A program made the position numbers and the translations under genes. DNA of 64,000 bases, from the NCBI RefSeq assembly GCF_003336705.1, contig NZ_QMDL01000004.1, forward strand, positions 157,285-221,284, read 5' to 3'. Numbering within the stretch: the stretch's first letter is position 1; the number at the start of each line of letters is the position of its first letter. Source of the stretch: Marinobacter litoralis. GTDB taxonomy: Bacteria; Pseudomonadota; Gammaproteobacteria; Pseudomonadales; Oleiphilaceae. This document shows, in pieces, positions 20,466 through 28,935 of the stretch. Under the pieces are notes generated by a model that did no database searches, was not told the DNA's origin, and saw only the letters and a list, made by a program, of their open reading frames with translations.

Positions 20466-22226
20466 ATGAACGACACTTACCCCAGCCTCCAGCCCAAACT
20501 TCGCTCAAGGCTGCTGTGGAGCCTGACAGCATCAATTCTGTTCAGCTTGCTGTCATTTTCATCGTTCGCCAGCAATCAAGCGATACTGGAGGGCGAGCGA
20601 TTTCACCCGGCGCAAGGCAAGCTCGGCATGGTCGCCACCAGCCACACTCTGGCGACCGACGTAGCGCTGAAGGTTCTGGAAAACGGCGGCAATGCCGTCG
20701 ATGCGGCAGTCACCGCCGGCTTCGCCCTTGCCGTTACCCAACCAAGATCAGGCAACATTGGTGGAGGCGGCTTTTTGCTGTACTCGCCCGGCGACGGCAA
20801 GGCGCCAGAAGCCATTGATTACCGGGAAACCGCGCCTGCGGCCGCAACGGAAACCATGTTTCAGGACCGCGACGGCAATGTGGCGAAAGAGCGCAGCCGA
20901 TTCAGCCATCTGGCAGCAGGTGTTCCGGGCACAGTCGCCGGCCTGGCCCTTGCTCTGGAACGACACGGCACGATTTCATTAAGCGAGGCCCTTGCTCCGG
21001 CCATTCGCTTGGCGAAAGACGGGTTCATCGTGCCTCACCGGTTCAGCATCGGCCTGGAGCGTGCCGCCAGCCGCTTGAAACGCTGGCCAGCCACCAACGC
21101 GACCTTTTACAAGGAAAATGGCTCAGCCCCTCAGCCCGGCGAACGGTTCAAGCAACCGGAACTGGCCGCTACGCTTCAACGCATTGCTGACAACGGAATC
21201 AAAGGGTTTTACGAAGGCGAAACCGCGCGCCTGATCGTTGAAGAGATGCAGCGCAACGACGGCCTGATCACCTTGGATGATCTGAAAAATTATCGCCCAG
21301 CCATCCGCCAGCCCGTGCATGGCACCTACCGCGGTTACGATATCTTTTCTATGTCACCGCCCTCTTCCGGCGGCACCCACATCGTGCAGATTCTGAACAT
21401 ACTGGAGGATTACCCGATCGGCGACATGGGCCACAATTCAGCCGCCACCCTCCATCACATGGCCGAAGCCATGAAACTGGCCTATGCAGACCGCGCCCAA
21501 TACCTGGGTGATACAGACTTTGTTGAAGTCCCCCTCAAAGGGCTGACCAGCAAGGAATATGCGGCGAAGCTGAGAGAAACGATTTCATCCGACAAGGCCA
21601 GGCCTTCCAGCGACATCAAGCACGGCAAGCCCGCAGACTGGGAAAGCCCCGAAACCACCCACTTCTCGGTCGTAGATCGCTGGGGTAATGCGGTATCTAA
21701 CACCTACACCATCAATTTCAGTTACGGCTCAGGCATTACGGTGGCGGGCGCCGGTTTTCTGCTGAACAATGAAATGGACGATTTCAGCGCCAAGCCGGGC
21801 GTGCCGAACGCTTACGGCCTGATTGGCGGCGAGGCCAATAAAGTGGAACCCGGAAAACGCATGCTCAGTTCCATGTCGCCCACCATCGTTCGCAAAGACA
21901 ACAAAAATTTTCTGGTCACCGGCAGCCCGGGTGGCTCCCGCATCATCACCACAACCCTGCAAGTGCTGATGAACGTGATTGACCACAAGATGAACATCCA
22001 GACCGCAGTGAACGCCCCCCGCATTCACCACCAGTGGTTCCCGGATGAAATTCGCATCGAGCAAGGCATCAGCCCAGACACCATCAGCCTGCTTGAAGCG
22101 AAGGGCCACACCGTGACCACCAACACCGCCATGGGGGCCATCCAAAGCATTATGGTTGGCGAAGACGGCACGCTCTATGGCGGCGCTGATGCCCGGCGCA
22201 GCACGTCTTCAGCTAGGGGCTTTTAA
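20466..22226 (+). CDS. ggt: Gamma-glutamyltransferase (periplasmic)
   Basis: It transfers or hydrolyses the gamma-glutamyl group of glutathione. The 586-residue precursor has a signal peptide (residues ~12-36, 'LLWSLTASILFSLLSFSSFA'). The autoprocessing site is T397 in 'ETTHFSVVDRWGNAVS', which becomes the N-terminal nucleophile of the small subunit. 'GSPGGSRIITT' and 'GGNAVDAAVTAGFAL' are family signatures. I use the ATG at 20466 because GAGG sits 8 nt upstream; the frame is open to 20418. It is convergent with a glutathione-transferase gene, so the two make a glutathione-themed neighbourhood. Confidence 0.96.
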   Translation: MNDTYPSLQPKLRSRLLWSLTASILFSLLSFSSFASNQAILEGERFHPAQGKLGMVATSHTLATDVALKVLENGGNAVDAAVTAGFALAVTQPRSGNIGGGGFLLYSPGDGKAPEAIDYRETAPAAATETMFQDRDGNVAKERSRFSHLAAGVPGTVAGLALALERHGTISLSEALAPAIRLAKDGFIVPHRFSIGLERAASRLKRWPATNATFYKENGSAPQPGERFKQPELAATLQRIADNGIKGFYEGETARLIVEEMQRNDGLITLDDLKNYRPAIRQPVHGTYRGYDIFSMSPPSSGGTHIVQILNILEDYPIGDMGHNSAATLHHMAEAMKLAYADRAQYLGDTDFVEVPLKGLTSKEYAAKLRETISSDKARPSSDIKHGKPADWESPETTHFSVVDRWGNAVSNTYTINFSYGSGITVAGAGFLLNNEMDDFSAKPGVPNAYGLIGGEANKVEPGKRMLSSMSPTIVRKDNKNFLVTGSPGGSRIITTTLQVLMNVIDHKMNIQTAVNAPRIHHQWFPDEIRIEQGISPDTISLLEAKGHTVTTNTAMGAIQSIMVGEDGTLYGGADARRSTSSARGF

Positions 22227-22232
22227 ACGAGC

Positions 22233-22256
22233 ACGAAAGCGGCACGCCGCTTTCGT
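22233..22256. terminator. Bidirectional hairpin between ggt and the YghU-type gene
   Basis: ACGAAAGCGG / CCGCTTTCGT, a 10-bp stem with a 4-base loop, just after the ggt stop and touching the stop of the convergent gene. The T run is weak. Confidence 0.55.
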
Positions 22257-23128
22257 TATTCGCCGGACTCGAGCTTGTCTTGGGTCCGAAGCTCAAAATC
22301 GCTTGCGTCATGGCGCTCATGCAGCTGTGACGACAAATCACCCCAAGCCTTGTTGACCATTCGCCCCCGTCTTACCCCGGGGCGCTGTGCGACTTCTTCC
22401 GCCCAACGCACCACATTGGTGTAGGTGTGCGCCTCTAAAAACTCAGCCGCTTCGTACACCACGTTTTTCACCAGCGCGCCATACCACGGCCAGATCGCCA
22501 TATCGGCAATGCTGTATTCATCGCCGGCAATGTAACGGTTATCCGCCAGCTGGCGATCAAGCACATCCAACTGCCGCTTCACTTCCATCGCGTAACGATT
22601 GATGGGGTACTCGTACTTTTCCGGGGCGTACGCATAAAAATGCCCGAAACCACCACCCAGGAACGGAGCGCTGCCCATCTGCCAGAACAGCCAGTTCATG
22701 GTTTCCGTGCGCTTGGCGGGATCTTTCGATAAAAACTGGCCGAATTTTTCCGCCAGATAAAGAAGAATGGAACCCGATTCAAACACCCGCACAGCAGGGT
22801 CTACACTGCGATCCATCAACGCGGGAATTTTTGAGTTAGGGTTCACGCCCACGAAGCCGCTACTGAACTGATCCCCTTCCATGATATTGATGATCCAGGC
22901 ATCGTATTCTGCTTCTTTAATCCCTAGCTCAAGCAACTCCTCAAACATGATGGTCGCTTTCACGCCATTCGGGGTTGCCAGAGAATAAAGCTGGAAAGGG
23001 TGTTCGCCCACCGGCAATTCTTTATCATGAGTAGGGCCAGCAACCGGGCGGTTAATATTCGAAAATTTACTTTCACCTTCCTGATTCCACTTCCACACTT
23101 TTGGTGGAGTATAGGTAGGATCGCTCAT
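22256..23128 (-). CDS. yghU: Glutathione-dependent disulfide-bond oxidoreductase, YghU type
   Basis: A 290-residue nu-class glutathione transferase-like enzyme. The pattern 'PFQLYSLATPNGVKATIMFE', then 'FVGVNPNSKIPAL' and 'FESGSILLYLAEKFG', is characteristic of YghU and YfcG, which use two glutathione molecules for disulfide reductase activity. The N-terminal ~45-residue extension typical of YghU is present. The ATG at 23126-23128 has AAGGGGA upstream; the TTG codon before it is less likely. Convergent with ggt. Confidence 0.9.
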   Translation of the reverse strand: MSDPTYTPPKVWKWNQEGESKFSNINRPVAGPTHDKELPVGEHPFQLYSLATPNGVKATIMFEELLELGIKEAEYDAWIINIMEGDQFSSGFVGVNPNSKIPALMDRSVDPAVRVFESGSILLYLAEKFGQFLSKDPAKRTETMNWLFWQMGSAPFLGGGFGHFYAYAPEKYEYPINRYAMEVKRQLDVLDRQLADNRYIAGDEYSIADMAIWPWYGALVKNVVYEAAEFLEAHTYTNVVRWAEEVAQRPGVRRGRMVNKAWGDLSSQLHERHDASDFELRTQDKLESGE

Positions 23129-23198
23129 CAACTGTCCCCTTAATCTGTAAACGATGACTCTTAATTAAATACGCCCTTGAAAGGCTCTCAACAACGAC

Positions 23199-23651
23199 TC
23201 AACGGGCGACCGCGGCCTCAGTAATTCCAGACAGAGCTTTCTGCAGGTTTGGAACAACACCACACTCCGAAGCGCCGTGACGATCTGCAATGAAAGCGGG
23301 ATCGTTGTAGCCAAGCCATACCTGAGACGACTCGTCTTCCCAAACCAGCGCCTTCAAAGGGAGATCAATCCCCACGGTCTGCGCACACGCCATAAACGGT
23401 GTACCCCCTTTGGGGTTACCAAACACCAACACCTCCGTAGGGCGCATCGACTTGCCAATTTTTTGAGCCCCGGCAGCGTGATCAATTCGCGCAAACACAT
23501 TCAAACTACGCGCCTTAACTTCTGCCTCCAACCGATCCATAGTTTCCTCTGCACTATAAGGGCTTTTAAGTGCGATCAAACCGTCAGCCGCGAATGCGAT
23601 CGGACTAACCAACATGACGGCGACTGCCGCAAGTGAGCGAAACGTTTTCAT
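23199..23651 (-). CDS. Exported DUF302-family protein
   Basis: A 150-residue protein with a Sec signal peptide (residues 1-~22, cleavage after 'AFA'). The mature part is a DUF302 domain: 'DGLIALKSPYSAEETMDRLE', 'ARIDHAAGAQ', 'VLVFGNPKGGTPFMAC', 'PLKALVWEDESSQVWLGYN'. DUF302 proteins have no settled biochemical role. AAAGGAG lies 6 nt before the ATG. It is probably monocistronic; the next upstream gene is a YkgJ-type protein 95 bases away on the same strand. Confidence 0.9.
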   Translation of the reverse strand: MKTFRSLAAVAVMLVSPIAFAADGLIALKSPYSAEETMDRLEAEVKARSLNVFARIDHAAGAQKIGKSMRPTEVLVFGNPKGGTPFMACAQTVGIDLPLKALVWEDESSQVWLGYNDPAFIADRHGASECGVVPNLQKALSGITEAAVAR

Positions 23652-23746
23652 GGTGCTCTCCTTTGTGTCCAGGCCAAACGAAGCCCAACGTGTTACCTCA
23701 CCCTAACAGCAACCGACAAAACCCTCTACAACCTGGCTTCTACGAT

Positions 23747-24058
23747 CTAGGTGTCCGTCTGAGTTATTTCGATCAAACCAACCCTTTCCTCCCGACACTC
23801 GTATGAGCCCATCTCGAACTCTCGGCAGATCCATGGTCGGTTCTCGTAAATCGTGCACATGAACGTTTCCCGATCCAGAGCCGAGCACCATCCGTCTTCC
23901 AGGCGCAGCATGGTTTCCCCTCCCCACTCATCGTAGGCAATGTGCCTCTCGGGGACGCCTGTATCACTGATAATCATCACTTCAAGCCTGCAACAGCAGG
24001 CCTTGCAGTTTGAGCAGGACACTTCTGAAACAGGCCTATTTTTGACGGGAATGCTCAT
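23747..24058 (-). CDS. YkgJ-family cysteine-cluster protein
   Basis: A 103-residue protein with 'CSNCKACCCRLEV' near the N-terminus and later cysteines in 'GWCSALDRETFMCTIYENRP' and 'WICREFEMGS'. This spacing matches the UPF0153/YkgJ family, presumed to bind zinc or an iron-sulfur cluster; function is unknown. It starts at the ATG at 24056-24058 and is divergent from the HerA-like ATPase gene. Confidence 0.88.
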   Translation of the reverse strand: MSIPVKNRPVSEVSCSNCKACCCRLEVMIISDTGVPERHIAYDEWGGETMLRLEDGWCSALDRETFMCTIYENRPWICREFEMGSYECREERVGLIEITQTDT

Positions 24059-24205
24059 ACATCTCTGCCATTTGAACCGGATTACGCATTGGGCGATTTA
24101 TCGACCATACTGATTATGTCTCGCACAACCTGAAAAAAATACCGCTTAAACAGTCATCGCTCGTGACTGCACAGCCTTCCCTGATAATAAACAGAGGTGC
24201 GTTCC

Positions 24206-25696
24206 GTGTCTGAAGCTTCCGTTTTCATCGGCAAAGGCCGTCATGCCCAGAGGTTACTGCTGCGTCGTGCCAACCGTCATGGGCTTATCGCAGGCGCCAC
24301 CGGCACGGGAAAAACCGTCACTCTGCAAATACTGGCCGAAGGCTTTTCCGCCCAAGGTGTGCCGGTATTTATGGCGGATGTGAAAGGCGACCTCTCCGGC
24401 ATTTCACAGCCAGGCACCACCAAACCGTTTCTGACCAAACGCGCTGAACAGGTAGGGCTTGAGCCCTACGTGTTCGAAGGCTTTCCCACCGTATTCTGGG
24501 ATGTACTGGGCAAGCAAGGCCACCCCATGCGGGCCACGATCTCCGATATGGGCCCTTTATTATTATCGCGGCTACTTGAACTTAACGACACTCAGGAAGG
24601 CGTCATCAACATTGCCTTTAAGTTGGCCGATGACCACGGCATGGCCTTGCTGGACCTGAAGGATCTTCGGGCGCTGATGACGTTTGTAGCGGAGCAATCC
24701 AAAGAACTCTCAGCGCTCTATGGTAACGTCAGCAAAGCCTCGGTTGGTGCGATACAACGACGCTTGTTGCAACTTGAACAACAAGGTGGCGATCAGTTTT
24801 TTGGCGAGCCAGCCCTTGAGCTTTCTGATCTCATGCGCTGTGATTCGGCTGGGCGCGGCCATATCAACTTGCTGGCCGCCAATCAACTCATCGAACGCCC
24901 GCGACTGTACGCCACCATTTTACTTTGGCTGTTAGCAGAACTGTTTGAAGAGCTACCCGAAGTGGGTGATCCCGACAAACCCAAACTCGTGTTCTTTTTC
25001 GACGAAGCCCACCTGTTATTTGATGACGCACCCAAAGCACTGCTGCAGAAAGTTGAGCAGGTGGTGCGTTTGATTCGCTCTAAGGGCGTTGGTGTTTATT
25101 TTGTTTCCCAAAACCCCACCGACATACCCGACAAAATACTGGGCCAACTCGGCAACCGAGTGCAGCACGCACTGAGAGCCTTTACCTCACGCGACCAAAA
25201 AGCCGTTCGAGCCGCCGCATCAACCTTCCGGCAAAACCCGGAACTGGATACCGAAAAAGTCATTACCGAACTTGGCGTAGGCGAAGCACTCGTCTCAACT
25301 CTTGACGATAAAGGCACGCCCTCGATCGTGGATCACACGCTGATCCGGCCGCCCTCTTCTCGCTTAGGGCCGGCGACGGCAAAAGAGCGAAAAACCATTC
25401 TCGCAGCCAGCGAGTTTGGCGCTCTGTACAATAAAATGATTGACCGGGAATCCGCCTTCGAAAAACTGCAAAAGCGCGCAGAAGACGCCGCCAAAGAAGC
25501 TGAACGGGCGGCCATGGCCAACGAACGCGTGTATGAAGCGCCCGCCAAGACAAACAGAAAACCCGCAACCACACGGCGATCATCCCGCCAGAGCGTGTTT
25601 GAAACTCTGGCGAAAAGCATTGCGCGCACCATGGGCCGGGAAATGACGCGCGGCTTTTTGAGAGGCTTGCTAGGTTCCCTGTTTAAGGGGCGTTAA
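24206..25696 (+). CDS. HerA/FtsK-like ATPase of the DUF853 (YjgR) family
   Basis: A 496-residue P-loop ATPase with Walker A '[12 protein letters not shown]', Walker B '[15 protein letters not shown]', a sensor '[13 protein letters not shown]' and an arginine-containing '[12 protein letters not shown]'. The C-terminal ~100 residues are charged and Lys/Arg-rich. These features place it in the DUF853/YjgR family of HerA-like helicases, whose role is undetermined. I use the GTG at 24206 because GAGG lies 8 nt upstream; the GTG at 24197 overlaps that SD. Its stop overlaps the stop of the convergent MliC gene by four bases. Confidence 0.9.
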   Translation: MSEASVFIGKGRHAQRLLLRRANRHGLIAGATGTGKTVTLQILAEGFSAQGVPVFMADVKGDLSGISQPGTTKPFLTKRAEQVGLEPYVFEGFPTVFWDVLGKQGHPMRATISDMGPLLLSRLLELNDTQEGVINIAFKLADDHGMALLDLKDLRALMTFVAEQSKELSALYGNVSKASVGAIQRRLLQLEQQGGDQFFGEPALELSDLMRCDSAGRGHINLLAANQLIERPRLYATILLWLLAELFEELPEVGDPDKPKLVFFFDEAHLLFDDAPKALLQKVEQVVRLIRSKGVGVYFVSQNPTDIPDKILGQLGNRVQHALRAFTSRDQKAVRAAASTFRQNPELDTEKVITELGVGEALVSTLDDKGTPSIVDHTLIRPPSSRLGPATAKERKTILAASEFGALYNKMIDRESAFEKLQKRAEDAAKEAERAAMANERVYEAPAKTNRKPATTRRSSRQSVFETLAKSIARTMGREMTRGFLRGLLGSLFKGR

Positions 25697-26025
25697 AGCG
25701 CAGTGCAGCTCTCGATAATGTCGCCGGAGCTTCCACCTGCACGATGCTTCAGTAAGAGGCCTTCAGAGTCTGGCCCGGAGCCCTTCACCCACCACTCGAT
25801 ACCGCCGCCAATGTATCGTGCGCCACTTGCGGAAGCGGCTATTTCCATCTCGTAGCTAGAGCCCTTGTAGTGCACATTGGCGGAGTCAGGAGCCAGATAA
25901 TTAACCGCAACCGTTTCGCCGCTCTCGCACTCATAGCTTTGCGCAAAGGCATCACCTTGCTGAAAGCTTGAACAGGCTGAGAGCAAAAACACCGATGACA
26001 ACACAATAGGAACAGAAATTTTCAT
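25693..26025 (-). CDS. MliC-family lysozyme-inhibitor lipoprotein
   Basis: A 110-residue precursor with a lipobox 'LLSAC' giving lipidation at C18. The mature domain '[14 protein letters not shown]', '[15 protein letters not shown]' and 'EGLLLKHR' fits MliC, the membrane-bound inhibitor of C-type lysozyme, and C-terminal Cys ('IIESCTAL') can pair with the 'YEC' cysteine. It lies 46 bases downstream of the nitrilase-family gene on the same strand, so read-through is possible. Confidence 0.85.
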   Translation of the reverse strand: MKISVPIVLSSVFLLSACSSFQQGDAFAQSYECESGETVAVNYLAPDSANVHYKGSSYEMEIAASASGARYIGGGIEWWVKGSGPDSEGLLLKHRAGGSSGDIIESCTAL

Positions 26026-26071
26026 TCAGAACTCCATTTTCGATAGTTAAACCGCAGCGGCACAGCAACGG

Positions 26072-27082
26072 TTATTTATGGCCACGGCTCTGCTCATAAC
26101 GTTGAGCGGCAAGCGTTCCAGCAGCTCTTCCGTGCCTTCGATAGTAGCTTTTCCCACAGAGATTCTGGTGGTGCCAGTAAGCTTTCATTAGCAAAGCATG
26201 ATTAGGAAGCCAGAATCGATCCGTAATTTCCTCTGTTACAGGAACCGAACCAATATCCACTTCAGCCATTACAACGCCCGGCCCCTCACTGGTCCTTCGC
26301 TGTGCTAGGACTTGGCCCTGCCCATCAACAATCTGCGTGCATCCCACATAGTGCGTGTCATAAGGCACCGAAGCTGAAAACCCGGGAGAAAGCATGAAAC
26401 CACCGGAAAACTCCCCACAGTGAGATGCTTGAACAACCGGGGCACCGATGCGCCTTGCCAGCTCGCTCGGGGCTTGCTCCGACAGGTATCGATTGTACTG
26501 CCCTAACGCCGCGAACCCACGGTTAACAAGCACGCTCCAATTTGATGGCAGGGTCCACCAGTGGGTTCCACTCACGACCAAGCCAACGCGGCCCTTCATA
26601 CGCCGAGCCGTTTGATTTCGAATCAACTCCCAACAGACTGCCGCGCCTATGCCGCCTAGGCTCGTCTCAAAAACGCCATCATCCTTACCGGGACCATAAA
26701 ATGCATTTTCCCACATGGTCGGTAAATCTTTGTCATGGGCATGAAGCTGCCCGTCAGGTTCGACAAAGTAATAGCGGTTGTAGACTTCCCCGCCCTCAGC
26801 AATCAACATGGAGCCGCCGATCCAACTGCCATACTGCTTTGCAAGCCGTACAAGCAAATCCACGGCTTCATTGCTTGGAGGCAGGACTGCGTCATGTACA
26901 CGCTGATCAAACGCGATGCGTGAGGTGAAAAATTCAGGGAGAGCCACCACCTCTGCCCCAGCATCCAAGGCTTCCTTCGCAAGCCGCTCAACGCGCTCCA
27001 GATTAGCAGACACATCGCCCAACTCTGCTTTAAGCTGAACCGCCGCAATACGCCGTTTTGCGTTCGGCATTACTGTTTCCAT
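26072..27082 (-). CDS. Carbon-nitrogen hydrolase (nitrilase superfamily)
   Basis: A 336-residue amidase-like enzyme. The Glu-Lys-Cys triad is visible: Glu in 'VALPEFFTSR', Lys in 'AHDKDLPTMWE' and Cys in 'GAAVCWELIRN'. The substrate cannot be told from sequence; an aliphatic amidase, carbamoylase or deaminated-glutathione amidase are options. The ATG at 27080-27082 has GGTGA upstream; an ATG at 27070 is also possible, and the open frame to 27187 overlaps the upstream membrane-protein gene. It is likely co-transcribed with the LysR and small membrane protein genes. Confidence 0.87.
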   Translation of the reverse strand: METVMPNAKRRIAAVQLKAELGDVSANLERVERLAKEALDAGAEVVALPEFFTSRIAFDQRVHDAVLPPSNEAVDLLVRLAKQYGSWIGGSMLIAEGGEVYNRYYFVEPDGQLHAHDKDLPTMWENAFYGPGKDDGVFETSLGGIGAAVCWELIRNQTARRMKGRVGLVVSGTHWWTLPSNWSVLVNRGFAALGQYNRYLSEQAPSELARRIGAPVVQASHCGEFSGGFMLSPGFSASVPYDTHYVGCTQIVDGQGQVLAQRRTSEGPGVVMAEVDIGSVPVTEEITDRFWLPNHALLMKAYWHHQNLCGKSYYRRHGRAAGTLAAQRYEQSRGHK

Positions 27083-27110
27083 GAAATTTTCACCAGACAG
27101 TGTGCGAGTT

Positions 27111-27365
27111 TTAATCCAATAATCCCGAAACTTTCTTCCCCGCCACAAACAACACGGCAAGCACAACCAAAACACTGAGAGCCGCAACAGGACATGCCAG
27201 ACTTTCGGGAACCCCCACCGCCCACCCTAGCGTAAAAACCAACCCTTGGAATGCCTCAATGGGCCACTGATACACAGGAAGGTCAGAACTCGCCGTGAAC
27301 AAACGTATCAGCCCGATCAAACCAAGAATGGACGAAAAAATACCGAAGAACATTGATCGTCTCAT
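27111..27365 (-). CDS. Small two-helix membrane protein, unknown
   Basis: An 84-residue hydrophobic protein with two predicted membrane helices (~5-22 and ~55-76) and a short Lys-containing tail. I do not recognise a family. GGAGG lies ~9 nt before the ATG at 27363-27365, supporting a real gene. It sits 16 bases after the lysR stop and 28 bases before the nitrilase-family start, so it is probably part of that transcript. Confidence 0.7.
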   Translation of the reverse strand: MRRSMFFGIFSSILGLIGLIRLFTASSDLPVYQWPIEAFQGLVFTLGWAVGVPESLACPVAALSVLVVLAVLFVAGKKVSGLLD

Positions 27366-27381
27366 AGATAAGAACCTCCGC

Positions 27382-28251
27382 TTAGAGCCACCGCTTGGCT
27401 TCAGCGATGACCGTTTCCATTCTTTTTTGAAGCGGCCTGTGGCGAAGCGAGCAAAGGTAGAGGGTTTCTCTCACGGGATGGGCAAGTTTATGGACTTTGA
27501 TGAGCTCGGGCTTGGGGAATGCCTCAACCGCATGGGCCGGCAATACGGTAAACCCTAACCCCATGCTGACCGGCTCAAGAATCAAACCAATCTGGTTTGA
27601 GAACCCTTTCCTCGGAAACAAATTACTGTGCTGGAACTCGCGATAGTTCTCTCCAAGGAGAAGGTTGGCGTGATGGCTCCCATCCGGGTGATCAATAAAA
27701 CCCAGCGCCATGAGCGTATCCCAGTCAGCATCTTCTACCGTTGCCGGTGTGACCAGCAGCAGCGACTCCTCAGCAACGGACGTGCAACTTACGTCGGCCA
27801 AAGTGGATTTCGTCGTCATGAACCCGACATCAACGGTGGATTCAGCAATTGCGTGCTCCACATCGGTATTGGGTGCAAACCGGTAATCGATGGTGAGTTT
27901 GGGGTATCTTTGCTGCAGCGCCAATAACTGAGGGTAAAGCTTCAGCCCCACACTCCCTGGCGACATAACCCGCACCTCGCCTTCATAGGGAGGGTCCTCT
28001 ACAACGGCCAGTTCCAGATTCGACAACGCAAGAAGAACATCCTGAGCTTCGGCGTATAGCCTTTCGCCGGCGCCCGATAGCGAGAATTGTTTGCCTTGCC
28101 GCACAAGCAGCTCGGTACCGAGCTGCTCCTCCAGCTTGCGCACATGCTGGCTTACCCCGGACTGGGTCATGTGGAGACGCTCAGCCGTGCGAGTGAAATG
28201 TCCTTCTTCAACGAGCGTGCAAAAGCTGCGCAACCAATTAACGTTCATCAT
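27382..28251 (-). CDS. LysR-family transcriptional regulator
   Basis: A 289-residue regulator. The winged HTH is at residues ~1-60 ('[20 protein letters not shown]', then '[18 protein letters not shown]'), with a periplasmic-binding-like effector domain (~85-289). It is divergent from a VOC-family gene across a 94-base spacer, the usual geometry for LysR control of a neighbour. I start at the ATG at 28249-28251; GTG at 28254 and ATG at 28248 are alternatives and the SD is poor. Confidence 0.92.
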   Translation of the reverse strand: MMNVNWLRSFCTLVEEGHFTRTAERLHMTQSGVSQHVRKLEEQLGTELLVRQGKQFSLSGAGERLYAEAQDVLLALSNLELAVVEDPPYEGEVRVMSPGSVGLKLYPQLLALQQRYPKLTIDYRFAPNTDVEHAIAESTVDVGFMTTKSTLADVSCTSVAEESLLLVTPATVEDADWDTLMALGFIDHPDGSHHANLLLGENYREFQHSNLFPRKGFSNQIGLILEPVSMGLGFTVLPAHAVEAFPKPELIKVHKLAHPVRETLYLCSLRHRPLQKRMETVIAEAKRWL

Positions 28252-28345
28252 CACCGTATATGATCAATCTCATGACAAATGATAATTTTACGTAATTTAA
28301 AACGCTGTGTAACCTGCTTTCAGTTTCATAAGCGGAGGACAAGTA
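28252..28345. promoter_or_regulatory. LysR/VOC divergent promoter region
   Basis: 94 AT-rich bases between lysR and the VOC gene, including the partial dyad 'TGATCAATCTCATGACA' near 28262-28278. A LysR operator is expected here but I cannot define a T-N11-A site with confidence. Confidence 0.35.
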
Positions 28346-28846
28346 ATGAGCAACGTTTACCCAAGAAATTTTTCACACATCGGCATATCCGTTCCGGACC
28401 TCGAGGGAGCCGTTAAATTCTACACGGAGGTTCTGGGTTGGTATTTGATTATGAAACCCACCGAGATCGAAGAAGATGACAGCGCCATTGGTGAAATGTG
28501 CACAGAAGTGTTTGGGAAGGGCTGGGGAAGCTTCCGCATCGCTCACCTTTCAACGGGTGACCGAATTGGTGTAGAGCTGTTTCAGTTCAGAAACCAAACC
28601 AACCCTGAAGACAACTTTGAGTACTGGAAAACCGGCATCTTCCACTTCTGCGTACAAGATCCGAACGTAGAGGAACTCGCGGAGCGGATCGTGGCCGCTG
28701 GCGGCAAACGCCGTATGGAGAAACCGCGCTACTACTATCCGGGCGAAAAACCCTATCGCATGATTTACATGGAAGATCCATTCGGTAACATTCTGGAAAT
28801 CTACAGCCACAGCTATGAGCTGATCTACAGCGAAGGCGCGTACTGA
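28346..28846 (+). CDS. VOC (glyoxalase/dioxygenase superfamily) protein
   Basis: A 166-residue protein with two beta-alpha-beta-beta-beta modules. Likely metal ligands are His in 'FSHIGISVPD', Glu in 'GVELFQF', His in 'IFHFCVQD' and Glu in 'GNILEIYSHS', the glyoxalase I-type set. GGAGG lies 7 nt before the ATG. The substrate is unknown. It may be controlled by the divergent LysR and could act with the nitrilase-family hydrolase downstream of lysR; that is inference. Confidence 0.88.
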   Translation: MSNVYPRNFSHIGISVPDLEGAVKFYTEVLGWYLIMKPTEIEEDDSAIGEMCTEVFGKGWGSFRIAHLSTGDRIGVELFQFRNQTNPEDNFEYWKTGIFHFCVQDPNVEELAERIVAAGGKRRMEKPRYYYPGEKPYRMIYMEDPFGNILEIYSHSYELIYSEGAY

Positions 28847-28890
28847 ATCGCGCCCAACCTCGGCCAGGCGATCCTCCCAGCGGGTCGTCT

Positions 28891-28923
28891 GGCGCGGCCA
28901 AGGCTGAACACCTTGGCCGCGCC
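28891..28923. terminator. Perfect 13-bp hairpin between convergent genes
   Basis: GGCGCGGCCAAGG / CCTTGGCCGCGCC around a 7-base loop, 45 bases after the VOC stop and 13 bases before the end of the convergent hydrolase gene. There is no T run, but placement suggests a bidirectional stop or mRNA 3' end. Confidence 0.55.
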
Positions 28924-28935
28924 TGAGCGCACAAA

